Shown piece by piece: positions 54,411-64,000 of a DNA stretch of 64,000 nucleotides (positions are counted from its first letter, which is position 1; each line of letters begins with the position of its first letter). The stretch is from the NCBI RefSeq assembly GCF_002776525.5, contig NC_045434.1, forward strand, positions 192,128,545-192,192,544, given 5' to 3'. Below the pieces are notes generated by a model. It was given only the letters and a program-made list of their open reading frames with translations. It did not search any database and was not told the DNA's origin. A program made the translations under genes and the position numbers. This DNA is from Piliocolobus tephrosceles. Lineage: Eukaryota; Chordata; Mammalia; Primates; Cercopithecidae.

Positions 54411-54751
54411 TGTCCCTGTAACTGATGCCCCCTTTTCTTATGTATTTACATTGACTTAATGGGGCCCACAGCTGGGTGTGTTGTAACAACAAAAAATCAG
54501 CCTTGCTTCTTGAAGGCCCAGGGGAGCCTTAGGCCAAGCAAGCACATAACAGGGTACAGAAACTCCTTTGGTCCCAATTAAAGGGAAAAAGGGGCTGGGA
54601 AGGCTCAGATGGGGCCTGAGTCAGGTCTCCAAAGAGGAGGCTAAACAGGATTCAAGGGGAGCTATAGAGACACTAACACAACTCCCTGGAGCTCCCTTTG
54701 TATGCAGACGTCCTGAGGAATCCAGTCTAGTTGTGGTTCTGATGAAACCAG

Positions 54752-54812
54752 CCACTGCTGCCGCCACTACCACAAGCACCACCAGCACCACCAGCACCAC
54801 CACAGCAGCCAT
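54752..54812. repeat. Imperfect (CAC/CAG)n trinucleotide tract
   Basis: CACTGCTGCCGCCACTACC followed by repeated CACCAGCAC units. On the minus strand it would encode valine-rich runs, but no gene is evident around it. Confidence 0.9.
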
Positions 54813-55118
54813 CTTGGTTCCATGCTTGCACTTCCAGCACACAAACAGGACTACATATCCCTGACCTTTTACTCTCCTCAGGGCCCACCTGGAAAATGAC
54901 AGCTTTTACAGGGCATGCTGCTGCCTGTGTGAGGACCTTCAGCTAGGACCTCTGGCTCCTGAGCCCAGCCCCAGCCCCACCTGGCAGCTTCAAAGACTAC
55001 CCCACATATAACCACCCCCTCAGCACAGGCCAGAGGCTCCAGATGGAGGTGGAGAAGGCAGGCTATGAGCAGTCTGGCTGGGTGTGGACCTTCAGCTGCA
55101 CGTGGGTCTGGGGTGTGG

Positions 55119-55290
55119 GCTCTGGGGACAGTGTTTACCCTCAGGTCACCTTTGCAACCTAGACCCTGGCAAGATGGACAGGCAGGCTCATGGAGGCAGC
55201 TTAGGGTCACTTGGGCATGGAATTCCAGGGTCCCAGAATGAGATCTAAAGGGGGTCACAGTCTGTCTAGGCCCTTCCCTTTGGCCCTGCC
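55119..55290. repeat. Local dispersed duplicate, copy B
   Basis: The second copy of the segment at 52556-52735, in the same orientation and 2.56 kb away. After the shared block it continues CCACAGCTCTGAGACCC, which resembles CCATAGCTCCAAGACCC at about 52866, just inside the right edge of copy A's insert. Confidence 0.88.
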
Positions 55291-56540
55291 ACAGCTCTGA
55301 GACCCTAACAAGCCCACCCAGTGGGCAGCCCCTTGCCAGAGCTGCCCCTACCTCCCTTCTTTCATCTCTCCCACCCCAGCTTGCCTCCTGATCTGCTGGG
55401 CTCTGCTGGAAGGGGAGAGTGGCTGATGGAACTCGGTGGAATTCCCTAAAAATGAATCCTCTAAAAATGAATTTTCCCTGCATATCAACCCTTCATCATG
55501 CACTGTTGACTCTCTAAGCATTCTATAGCAGGGGGATGGGGAAAGAAAAAACACACCAGACTTATGCTTATTGAGATAAATATTAAGAGTCTGAGGCAAA
55601 AATGTTATAAACGCATCTACTGCTGCTTGTTGACAAGTGCACGCTGCCTGACAAGTGAGTTTTCATAGCTCCCTGGAGGTGTCTCTGCAGACAGAGGCAG
55701 CTCCATTCCCCACCTCCTCGGGTTCCTGGTGTTCAGGCTGCAGGATAGCTCCAGATACTATTTACTTGAGGTCCCACTGATCCCATACAGACCAACTTGT
55801 ACCACCTTCAGGCTCTGCAGCCGGGCACAGTTCACTCAAGCCGGAGTTGATTTATTTCCCATCATTTCCTCCTGCTGGAGAAGTAGGGGTAGGAGCAATA
55901 CCTGTTGAGAGCCTTCTGTGTTCAGGACCCTTTACCTGGAATCCCTCTGAGCATCATCACAGCCACTCTGTGAGGGAGGAGACAGACTGTGCTGGAGAGG
56001 GGTCACTTACTCTCCCCTGCGCCTGTTCACCCTCTGCTGGGCATCTCTGTGCCCTGGACTCTGTACTAGGCATAGGAATGCAGCAGTGACCCTGATGCAG
56101 TCAGAACCTGCACTTACAGGCTAAAGGGGGAGGAGCCCTTTATGACCAGAGGGGCACACATGAGGCGGGGACCAAACCCAGGCTGGGGGATTGCAGGGGT
56201 TTCCCCAGGGAGTGCAGGACTGAGATTGAGGAGGCATAGGCGTTAGCCAGGTGAGAAAAGTAGAAAGGGAGTTCCGGGCAGAGGGAGCAATACTGCAGAG
56301 GTCTGGAGGCAAGAGAAAATTTAAAAAGCTCAGGGTACAGAAAACAGGTCAGAAGGGACCTTTGCCAAGGTCACAGGCTAGAGACGGCAAACCCAGGATC
56401 CTCACCCAGTCTGAGCGGCAAGCACAGGACTCTTCACTGCTGTGATGAATGAGTCAGTCTCTGTGGCAAACTGAGAAAAGAGTGAATTCCCTGAACTCCA
56501 GGGGCCTGGGGTGCCAGTCATCAGGGATGTGGCCAAGGAC
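55291..56540. other. Ancient repeat debris
   Basis: MIR-like wording at 55890-56060 and 56350-56440 (GGTCACAGGCTAGAGACGG), and LINE-2-like antisense wording at 56250-56340. All weak; no gene-like frame. Confidence 0.35.
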
Positions 56541-56544
56541 AGGG

Positions 56545-56680
56545 TCAAGGATCACCTGGGAAACTCATTAAGGTGCAGATACAGATTCTGGTCTGGGGTG
56601 GGGCCTGGCATTCTGCATTTCTGACAAGTCTCCAGGTGATGCCCAATGGCCAGCAACACTGCCTGAGCCATGAGGGACCA
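56545..56680. mobile_element. MER5A-like DNA transposon fragment
   Basis: CAAGGATCACCTGGGAAACT, TGGTCTGGGGTGGGGCCTGG, CATTCTGCATTTCTGACAAG and TCTCCAGGTGATGCCCAATG follow the palindromic MER5A plan (hAT-Charlie). Confidence 0.8.
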
Positions 56681-57670
56681 GAACACAGGACCCAGCCCAT
56701 CTGACTCCACACTGGGCAGTCAACGTTCACAGTGGACACTGGGAACCCCTACCCAGCAGGTGGGGCCGTCCAGGAGGCTTCCTGGAAGAGGGTGGGGCCT
56801 GACCTGAATTCTCAGAGGTGGTCCTGATAGGGGAGGGAGAGCGTTTCCAGGTGGGAGAGGTTGAGCTTCTCCTTCCGTGTTCCTTGTTCCCACGGCTGGT
56901 GAGGAGCAGAGGATGCTCACAGCAGCTCACAGGGAGCCTCTGCTGGTCCCCGGGCTGAGATGCTGGGATTCTCCCTGCCTTCTGCTATCTGGAGTGTGTC
57001 CAGCTCAGCATGAAAGGGCCATGTAAGAAATGTTCTGCACTAAAAAGCTCCAGGGTGCAGAGTAATTTGCTTCTGATTAAGTAAAATGTCATAGGTCACC
57101 GTGTGACCATGTTTAATATTGAATCTTTTCTGATGTCCTCACTCCCACAACCTATTAATTGCCAATTTTCTTCTCTGCCTCCAGTTCTAATTTGCATCTG
57201 AAGTAAGGCCACTTAGTCCCTACCCCACCCCCCTTCCTTTTTCCTTCTATCCACCACTCATGAGCTTCTGCTATGAGTCCTCAATGTCCTAGGCCCAGGG
57301 AGCATCCTAGAGCTTCCCGCCCAGGGAAGGTGACAGAAGATGGAGATAAAGATGTGATGCCTGCCTGTTCTTGAGGGTCTGGCTCCCTTGTGGAACCCTG
57401 AGGGTAGAGGTGGGTGAGGGGACAATGCAGAAATTAACAATCCAAGGACGCTTCCACGGGCCTGTGAAAGCAAAATGTCTAGAGCAACTGGCCCTAAGGA
57501 TCAGGGGGGCTTCCTAGAGCAGAAGACTTCTGAGCTGAACAGACAAATACCAGGGCAGAGCATGTCAAAGGGATGCATTTCCAAGGTCATACTGATTGAA
57601 CGGATGGGTGAATGAATGAATAGCTGAATCTAATCCAGACCCTCCACTTGGCAGCAGAGCTGGGCCTGGT
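56681..57670. other. No recognised gene
   Basis: Weak antisense LINE-2-like pieces at 56750-56830 (CAGGAGGCTTCCTGGAAGAG) and 57400-57560. 57050-57240 is repeat-free and AT-rich and may be ordinary unique DNA. Confidence 0.4.
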
Positions 57671-57689
57671 GCTCTCTCTGCCCCATTGG

Positions 57690-57800
57690 AATATAGGTCT
57701 CCACAAGGACAGTGACTCAGCCATTCTTAGTCTTCATTGTACCCCTTACATCCAGCATAAGGTCTGGTGCGTAGTAGATATGCTCCATCCCGGAAGCCCA
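57690..57800 (+). mobile_element. LINE-2 3' end fragment
   Basis: Sense L2: ATATAGGTCTCCACAAGGAC, TTGTACCCCTTACATCCAGC, GTCTGGTGCGTAGTAGATAT. Confidence 0.7.
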
Positions 57801-57854
57801 AGGTCCTGGGCTTCTCTGTCCTTGGTTTGCTCACAGCTTTTAAGAGGTAGCAGA

Positions 57855-57985
57855 AAAGGGCACAGCCCTGAGCTCAAACCTCACCATTGCCCCTTGGTAG
57901 CTGTGTGACTTTGAGCAAGTCACTGAACCTCTCTAGGCCTCAGTGGGATGTTATAAAAATACCTACCTTGTGGTAGGTTGCTTGC
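57855..57985 (+). mobile_element. MIR SINE
   Basis: Sense MIR: GTAGCTGTGTGACTTTGAGC, AAGTCACTGAACCTCTCTAG, CCTACCTTGTGGTAGG. Confidence 0.88.
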
Positions 57986-57999
57986 TAAAGAACTTTGAG

Positions 58000-58398
58000 T
58001 CTCCATGCCTCCCTGTGTTCACATCTATTGCAATGAGTCTTCAGCTCACTTCTTATTAAGAAGTGGAATCTCTGGCCCTACCTCTTGAATGTGGCCTTGT
58101 GATTTATTCTGGACAATAGAACGGGGTGGAAGCAGGAGCCTAGGCCTCTAGAGGCCTTGAACATTTTCACTGACTCTCTTGAATCCCTGTGACCTCCAGA
58201 TCAAGCCTGGGCCAGCGTGCTGGAGGCTGAAAGACTCTGTGGAGCTGAGCTGACTTTGCCCCTCTGTCTCTGCCACCAGCACAGCCAACCCACAGCTGAT
58301 GCCTGGGCTGACCACAGTTGCACGAGCAAGTCCAGCCCAAATCAGAAGGTTGTGCAGCTGACCTGCAGACTTGTAAGCTCAGTAAATGCTATTGGTTG
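58000..58398 (+). mobile_element. MLT1-like MaLR LTR
   Basis: Sense LTR-like sequence: GCCTAGGCCTCTAGAGGCC, GAATCCCTGTGACC, CACAGCCAACCCACAGCTGA and a 3' end AGTAAATGCTATTGGTTG. It is interrupted at its 3' end by the LTR at 58399. Confidence 0.6.
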
Positions 58399-58831
58399 TG
58401 TTAAAAGAAAAACTTCAGCTGAATTAAATTTAAAGGAGTTTAATTGAACAATGAATGATTCAGGAATTGGGTATCCAAAAGAATCACAGCAGATTCAGAG
58501 AGACTCTAGGGATGCCTTGTGGTCAGAACAAATTTATAGACAAAAAAAGGCAAGTGATGTTCAGAAATCAGAAGTGAGGTAACAGAAACAATTGGATTGG
58601 TTACAGCTCGGCGTGTGCCCTGTTTGAACACAGTTTGTATACTCAGCAGTGTATGAATGGCTGAAGTGTGGCTTCTGGGATTAACCAAGACTCACCTGTT
58701 GTTACAGGAGCATACTCCTAAGTTGGGTTTTCAATTTTGTCCCCCTATTAAGGAAGTTTGCAGTTTGTCCACAAGGACTCAAATATAGAAGTACAGAGTA
58801 CTTCTCAGGCCCTACTTAGTTGGCTTTGACA
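58399..58831 (-). mobile_element. Solo class I LTR (MER4-like)
   Basis: A 433-bp LTR in antisense with TG...CA ends (TGTTAAAAGAAAAACTTCAG ... TTAGTTGGCTTTGACA) and a perfect 4-bp duplication GTTG at 58395-58398 and 58832-58835. A poly-A signal ATTAAA lies on the minus strand near 58435. Exact family name uncertain. Confidence 0.85.
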
Positions 58832-58835
58832 GTTG

Positions 58836-59845
58836 AAAACATTGCATTTTGTAGTAGTTGCCTAGCATCATTTTGGCTGATCCATCTCTATGGGGTTCTT
58901 GTGAAGAGGAAATAAACTAGCGGACAAGAAGGACCAGACCCATAGTGAGTCCGCAATAGCATTTGCTGTAGTTATCAACCACCAGGCTGCCCGGCTGTCT
59001 GGTGGCACTTGTCTTTGTCATCGGATGAGGGTCTGGGTGGGCAATGCCCTCTGTGCACAATGACTCCTCCTCATGTCTTCACCAGCCTGGCACGGTGCTG
59101 CTGCTGCTTAGTAGCTGTGTGACCTTGGGAAAGTGCCTTCCCCTCTTTGAGCTTCAGGATGGGGACCAGGATGTCAGCTTTGCTGAGCCAGGAGTCTCCT
59201 TCTACAGCTGCTACCACCTGAGCCAAGTCTACTCAGCTTCCTGCTCCCGGTGTGCAAACATGGGACTCAGAATAGGAGGACTTAGGGGCCAGCTGAAAGG
59301 GCACCCTTTGTGGGTGGCCAAGAGGGACCATGTGTCGGCAATGATCATATGAGTGGGAGGGACATGAGACTGTAAAGCCTGGCCCCACCTCACACCCACA
59401 ATGCCACTCATGTCCTTCCCTCAGACTCCTTTGACTGGCAGGAAGGAGCTTTGATGCTTATGTGGAAACATTCCTGGCTGAGACCTGAGACCTGTCTTTT
59501 CTTTGCACCAGACAAGAGAGACCTCTGATCTCCTCTTCATCGTACCTCGTGCACTGAGCATAAGGCCTGGAGCATGGCAGGAGGTCCGCTGCACGTAGGA
59601 ATCGAATGGTTGAGTGAAGACCACACAGATGTGGACGCTCATTGTTCCCATCTCCTCCTCTGGAAGTCATGTGTCTCCCTCTAAGCCAGGCAGGTCACTC
59701 CTTCCTTCAGACTTCACTGTCCCCACACTGTCCCCCATCACAATTCATCTCATCGTGACCTCAGGATTTTTCTGGAAACACAACTATTGCCCTATCAATT
59801 CCCTCCCTGCCCTTTGGTCCCACTGAAAACACTTGAATGGGATGT
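58836..59845. other. Mostly unassigned; one MIR
   Basis: A sense MIR core lies at 59100-59180 (TTAGTAGCTGTGTGACCTTG, GGAAAGTGCCTTCCCCTC). The rest shows no repeat family or gene-like frame. Confidence 0.5.
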
Positions 59846-59849
59846 TGCT

Positions 59850-60336
59850 ATTCTTGGGACAAAGACCCAAACCCCTAAGGTAGCATCTGAGGCCCCTTAG
59901 ATGTCTGGCCCTCACCTCTCTACCCCCAGCCTCATTTCACAGCCCCTACCGACCCCCTGCCCTCCAACCACACAGGCTTTGGAGTTCTTCATGGTTGCTG
60001 ACAGCTGGCATCATGACAGGACATCTGCACATGCTGTTCCCTGGCTGAAACCCTCTCCCTTCCCCACACTCACGTGCCAACTCCTATTTTCCCTTCAGAT
60101 CCCAGTTCAGCCATTCCAGTCCTCAGGGAAGGCTTCCTTGGTCTCCCTCAGGTCTCCCCACTTCTTCACTGCATGTGTTAGCTCACACTTCTTTGTGTGA
60201 CTTATTGACTAGTGTCTGTCTCTCCCTCTAGACTGTGAGCCTCATGGGGCAGGGACCAGGGTGGTTTTGCTTAATTTCCCTAACACAGTGGCTGTCCCAT
60301 TGTAGGTGCTCAATGAAAGTGTCAATAAATAAATGG
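59850..60336 (+). mobile_element. LINE-2 3' end
   Basis: A long sense L2 3' region: GCATCTGAGGCCCCTTAGAT, TCTGCACATGCTGTTCCCTG, AGGGAAGGCTTCCTTGGTCT, CTCTAGACTGTGAGCCTCAT, GTAGGTGCTCAATGAAAGTG and a terminal AATAAATAAATGG. Confidence 0.9.
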
Positions 60337-60394
60337 ATGCTGTCACTGCAGGGTTTTCTCTGATTCATGCGCTTCTCTCTCAAGACAGGCTTCC

Positions 60395-60500
60395 CCCGAG
60401 GGCTGGAATCTGCCTCCACCATCTCCGTCATCCCCACAGTCCAGTGCCCACCTCAGGGTCTGCATCTAGTAGGCATCAATAAACATCTGTCAAAGGGAGG
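60395..60500 (+). mobile_element. Second LINE-2 3' end fragment
   Basis: Sense L2 end: AGGGCTGGAATCTGCCTCC, GTCCAGTGCCCACCTCAGGG, AGGCATCAATAAACATCTG. Confidence 0.65.
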
Positions 60501-61265
60501 GAGGGTGCGCAGGATGGAAAGGAGATTTGAGATTTTAAAGAATCGCTGGCTCAGCTTCCTGGGCCTACTTTTGGAAAGCTGATCTGTGCAGAGAATCAAT
60601 GAGCCTTCCACCCACACAGGCATCGGGCTGCCCAACTAGCCCCAGCTTAGGAGGCCCCGCCCATATGTCAAGAATACACCTGGGCAGCTGAGCTGATGTG
60701 TATTTTCATGTCCAAATGATGTTGTTTTGCTTCTGCAGGCTCATCACTGAGAAATGGGCTCCAGGGGCAGAGCAAGAAAGAGAAAGGGTCTAATGTTCCC
60801 AAATGAGGACATAATGGGGGGGTTCTTACCTCTGAAGGATGCTGCTGCCATGGGGGAATTTGCAAAGGAAATCACAGGGCCTTTTGGCTGTGCAGCTCTC
60901 AGCTGATGAGATGTTTTGCAGCGATTGTCTGTGTGGCTGGTGGGGCTGACTGGCTGATGGAATGTGGTCTAACGGCCTCATCAGAAGCACTTGTGAGACC
61001 ATGGCTCCCCTCACAGCAGATGGGCAAGGGCGCTGCTCCCATTCCGGCGCAGCTGGTCCGGAAACCAAGTGAACACGAAGTTCCCAGTAGCTCCTGCTCT
61101 ACCCAGCCCACCACTCCTACCTGGCAGCTGCCTCCCATCCTGCCCAGATGCAGCTCCACCTATTCTGGGGAGAGAGTGTTGGGGAGCCCCAGGAAGACCT
61201 TGACCCTTTTTGTGGAGAAATCCAGAGTCCTAAAGATTTGGGAGCAGCAAACTGCGGGCTGTGCC
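60501..61265. other. Repeat-free interval
   Basis: No interspersed repeat recognised. Frames of up to 158 codons (60906-61382) overlap in several frames and match nothing I know. Confidence 0.4.
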
Positions 61266-61269
61266 TCCC

Positions 61270-61395
61270 TCCCTGCATGCTCTTCCCCTCCAGTGTGTCC
61301 TTCAGGACCCAGACTGGGCTCCCCCTCCTCCAGGAAGCCCCCCATGATGCCTCCAGCCCACTCTGGCCTCTTCCTTTCCTAACTCTGTCCCCTTG
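61270..61395 (+). mobile_element. LINE-2 fragment
   Basis: Sense L2-like: CTGCATGCTCTTCCCCTCCA, TCCAGGAAGCCCCCCATGAT, GCCTCCAGCCCACTCTGG. Confidence 0.55.
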
Positions 61396-61424
61396 CTCTG
61401 TGGGGCAGTAAGGGGGTGGGGAGG

Positions 61425-61560
61425 AGCATGGGCCTTAGTGGCAGAGGCTTGGGTTTGGGCCTCCTCTGCCATCCGAGGCTGTGTGACCTTGGGCAAATCA
61501 CTTGACTTCTCAGGGACTCCATTTCCTCCAGGTAAAAATGATGTATTTGAGTTTATTCAT
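61425..61560 (+). mobile_element. MIR SINE
   Basis: Sense MIR: GGCTTGGGTTTGGGCCTCCT, GGCTGTGTGACCTTGGGCAA, ATCACTTGACTTCTCAGGG. Confidence 0.88.
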
Positions 61561-61814
61561 TCATGCGTGCATGCATGTATTCTATGGTGATGGAAATGAA
61601 AGTATGGTTTTGTTAAAGCACAGTGGCCAGTGGGAATGTGAGGGATGATGTTCTGGCTCAGTTTCCCTCCTGGGACACCTACCTTCGGTGTCCTCGGCAG
61701 AGTGCCCGCCCTTCTGGGCATCCTGGGACCCATCTGATGACACACGTTCAGGAAGCTGGCTCCCTGGCAGGATGTGGGGGATTCTGGGACCTCTGCTCCC
61801 CCCGAAAGCCCAGG

Positions 61815-61950
61815 ATACAGTGGATGGAGCACTGGCCTGGAAGTTAGAGAGTCCATTCTTCTAAATCATGAGTCATCTTGGGAAGGTCACATCACCTTGA
61901 GTATCCTCTATTTCCTCTGTAACATGGGGATAGTGCCCCAGGTCATGGCT
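61815..61950 (+). mobile_element. MIR-like fragment
   Basis: Sense: AGCACTGGCCTGGAAGTTAG, GAGTCATCTTGGGAAGGTCA, CTCTATTTCCTCTGTAACAT, GGGGATAGTGCCCC. Confidence 0.75.
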
Positions 61951-63114
61951 GCTCAGTGGCAGATTTCAGATGGGATTTCAGTGCAGGCCTGGTGAGCTCC
62001 AGTCTTCTCTGTTGGACTCATCGTCTGCACATTGTAAAGTGTTGGGGACATGCATAGAGTTAATGTGATTATCCTTTTATTGCAGTATTCTCTGGCCCAA
62101 GAGAGTCATGTCTAGTCCCAGACCAATAGCCTTAAGCTACTTTCTCCCCATGGTGCTGCTCCCACACAGAAATACTGACCGCTTCCTCTAGCCCAGCCAT
62201 CCTCTCCCAAGGGCCCAAGGAGCAGGTGTGACTGCTATGGGGAAGCAGGTGTTTGATCATCATTTGTCGGTCTCCACTTTGAGGTCCCAGTTAGGCTATT
62301 TGTAGCCTGAGGGCTCCCGAGAAAGAGAAAGAGTGCTGAGGGTCCTGGGGAGGTAGGAGTTTTGGGGTTCATCTATTTTATTTTTCACAAATGTTTACCT
62401 AGCTCTTCTATGCACCAGGCGCTGGGCTTTCCCTGGTGGCGGCTAGAGAGCAGGATTAGGACCTTTGAGCTGTAGGTGTTAGAAATGCAACCCAAAATGG
62501 CTACAACAGAAGGGGGAACAGATTGGCTTATGGAACTGGGAGGTCTAGGGGGCTGCTGGCTTTAGTCTTGCCTTGCTCAGGGGTCAGGCAGCAGGTTTGT
62601 GCAGGCAGTGTTCTGGCACTGGGCACACAGCAGGGAGTAAAACAAAGAGGGTCTCTGTCTTCATGGGTCTCACAGTCAATGTGACTAGGACACAAGGATG
62701 TTTCCTCTCTGTGTCTCTCTTTCCCCACCTTTTCTTGCTATATACGTCTGTGTTGGCTTCTTTCACTGATAGCCTCTTCCCTAGATGGTCACCAGCAACT
62801 CATGCTCATCCTTGCCACTTTAGCAGCCCCAAAGAAACGCAGAGGCCTCTTACTCACTTACATAAAAAAGTCAAGGGCCAGCTTGAGGACCCATTTGGGC
62901 CACGCGCCCATCTCTGAGCCTAACACTGTTTCTAGGGGGATGGAAGTCGTTGATTGGTCAGGACTGACTCACATGCTCACACCACAGCTGGGTGTGTTGC
63001 TAAACTTTGGTCAAACCACACAGATGAAGACCAAGGGAGGTGGGAAAGTCCTGAGAGAAAATCAGAAGAAGGAGGATAGATGCTGACAGGCAAAATCAGC
63101 AGCTTTTCAAGACC
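61951..63114. other. No recognised gene
   Basis: 62590-62680 resembles ancient dispersed repeat debris (TTCTGGCACTGGGCACACAG, CATGGGTCTCACAGTCAATG). The rest is unassigned, with short overlapping frames. Confidence 0.4.
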
Positions 63115-64000
63115 AGGGCACTTTAATTATAAAGACACAAACAGGTTAAAATTTAAAAACGATTAAATAAGAACAAAAAAGCAATGGAGAAAATAAATGA
63201 AACCAAGAGCTGGGTTTTTGAGATAATAAAATTAATAAATGCCTAGTTGGACTGGTTAGGAAAACAGAAAGAGGACAAAAATGATCAACATCAGGAATGA
63301 GAGAGATTCATAGATGTTAAAAGTATCATAGTATTCATAGATGTTAAAAGTATAATTAAGGGAATATTACGAACAACTTGAAGGCATTAAATTCAATAAC
63401 TTAGGCATTAAATTCAATAACAAAAAACAAACTTTGATCCCTACCTTGTACCGTATATAAAAATTGACTGGAAATGTATGATATATCTAAACGTAAAATT
63501 TAAAACTACAAAACAACTCGAAGACAACATAGAAAAATTTGTACAGCCTTTGTTTAGATCAAGATTGCTTCGATATGGCACAAAATATATGATCCATAAA
63601 AGAACAAAATGATAAGTTGGACTTCATCAAAATAATAATAATAAAAAAAACCACTGTTCTTTAAAAGACTCCAAAAGGAGAATGAAAAGAGAAGACACAA
63701 CCTGGGGGAAAATATTTGCAAGGCATATATTTGGTAAATGACTTTTATCCAGACTATACAAAGAATTCTCAAAACTCAGTAAAAAACCCAACAAAAAATA
63801 GCAAAAGACTTGAACAGACACTTTATCAAAGAAGATATACAGATGACAAACAAATGAAAAGATGCTCTGACCCTTTGGTCATTAGGGAAGCAGAAGTTAA
63901 CACTACAGTGAGATATTACTACATATCTATTAGAATGGCTAAAATTATGAAGACTGAATGTATCATGTGCTGACAAGGATGTGGAGGCAATGGAGCTCTC
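63115..64000 (+). mobile_element. Old L1M ORF2 fragment, runs off the window
   Basis: Sense L1 with ORF2 words AAACCAAGAGCTGGGTTTTT, AAGTTGGACTTCATCAAAAT, TAGAATGGCTAAAATTATGA. An internal deletion near 63425 joins the region after the endonuclease to the ORF2 C-terminal part. Two short direct duplications lie at 63306-63354 (21-base unit) and 63382-63421 (about 20-base unit). No usable frame. Confidence 0.85.

Noticed and set aside
54878..55483. A 201-codon minus-strand frame
   Set aside because: It runs through copy B of the duplicated segment and unrelated flanks, has no domain or codon signal and is not open in copy A.

Overview
The window looks like a gene-poor stretch of an Old World monkey (cercopithecid, macaque-like) nuclear genome. 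I find no intact protein-coding gene in it. Three signals point to Old World monkeys rather than human. The youngest Alu (26556-26840) has diagnostic AluYR-type differences. The L1 3' end at 39861-41016 has the macaque-type 3'UTR. A nuclear copy of mitochondrial DNA at 51095-51310 encodes the Old World monkey form of the COX2 N-terminus. Family names were assigned by reading and memory, not by database search.

Layout. 1-2270 is LINE-1 on the minus strand: a young twin-primed L1PA 3' end inside an old L1M. 2271-8670 holds ancient MIR and LINE-2 remnants and a diverged direct tandem duplication of about 700 bp (5183-6570). 8671-13511 is a near-full-length L1PA on the plus strand that has lost the ORF2 endonuclease region; two Alus follow it. 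15167-16022 is an L1 reverse-transcriptase fragment with neither L1 end. 16290-17650 is a decayed CD24 retrocopy split by an Alu and followed by a THE1 LTR. 18152-23180 is mostly MIR and L2 debris.

23185-31408 appears to be a degenerate class I endogenous retrovirus on the minus strand, with primer-binding-site-like and polypurine-tract-like sequence. It has been invaded by an AluY, an Alu left monomer and another LTR, and it carries a perfect 28-bp inverted repeat. 31545-35962 is an old L1M broken by a Tigger transposon and three Alus. 37954-39219 is a solo LTR12 (ERV9-type) with a perfect 4-bp target duplication. 39861-41016 is a young L1PA with a 15-bp target duplication. 41594-45889 is a nested stack: one old L1 holding an MST LTR, a twin-primed L1PA and a 1.9-kb LTR.

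45890-64000 is AT-rich sequence, a nested L1 pair, several solo LTRs, the mitochondrial insertion, many MIR and L2 fragments, and an unclassified segment present twice (about 52556 and 55119), one copy of which interrupts a MIR. The window ends in an old L1.

The sequence here does not form a working gene set. Its value is as a layered record of insertions, with a few pieces (the CD24 retrocopy, the mitochondrial insertion, the duplicated segments, the hairpin and the antisense ERV9-type LTR) worth a second look.
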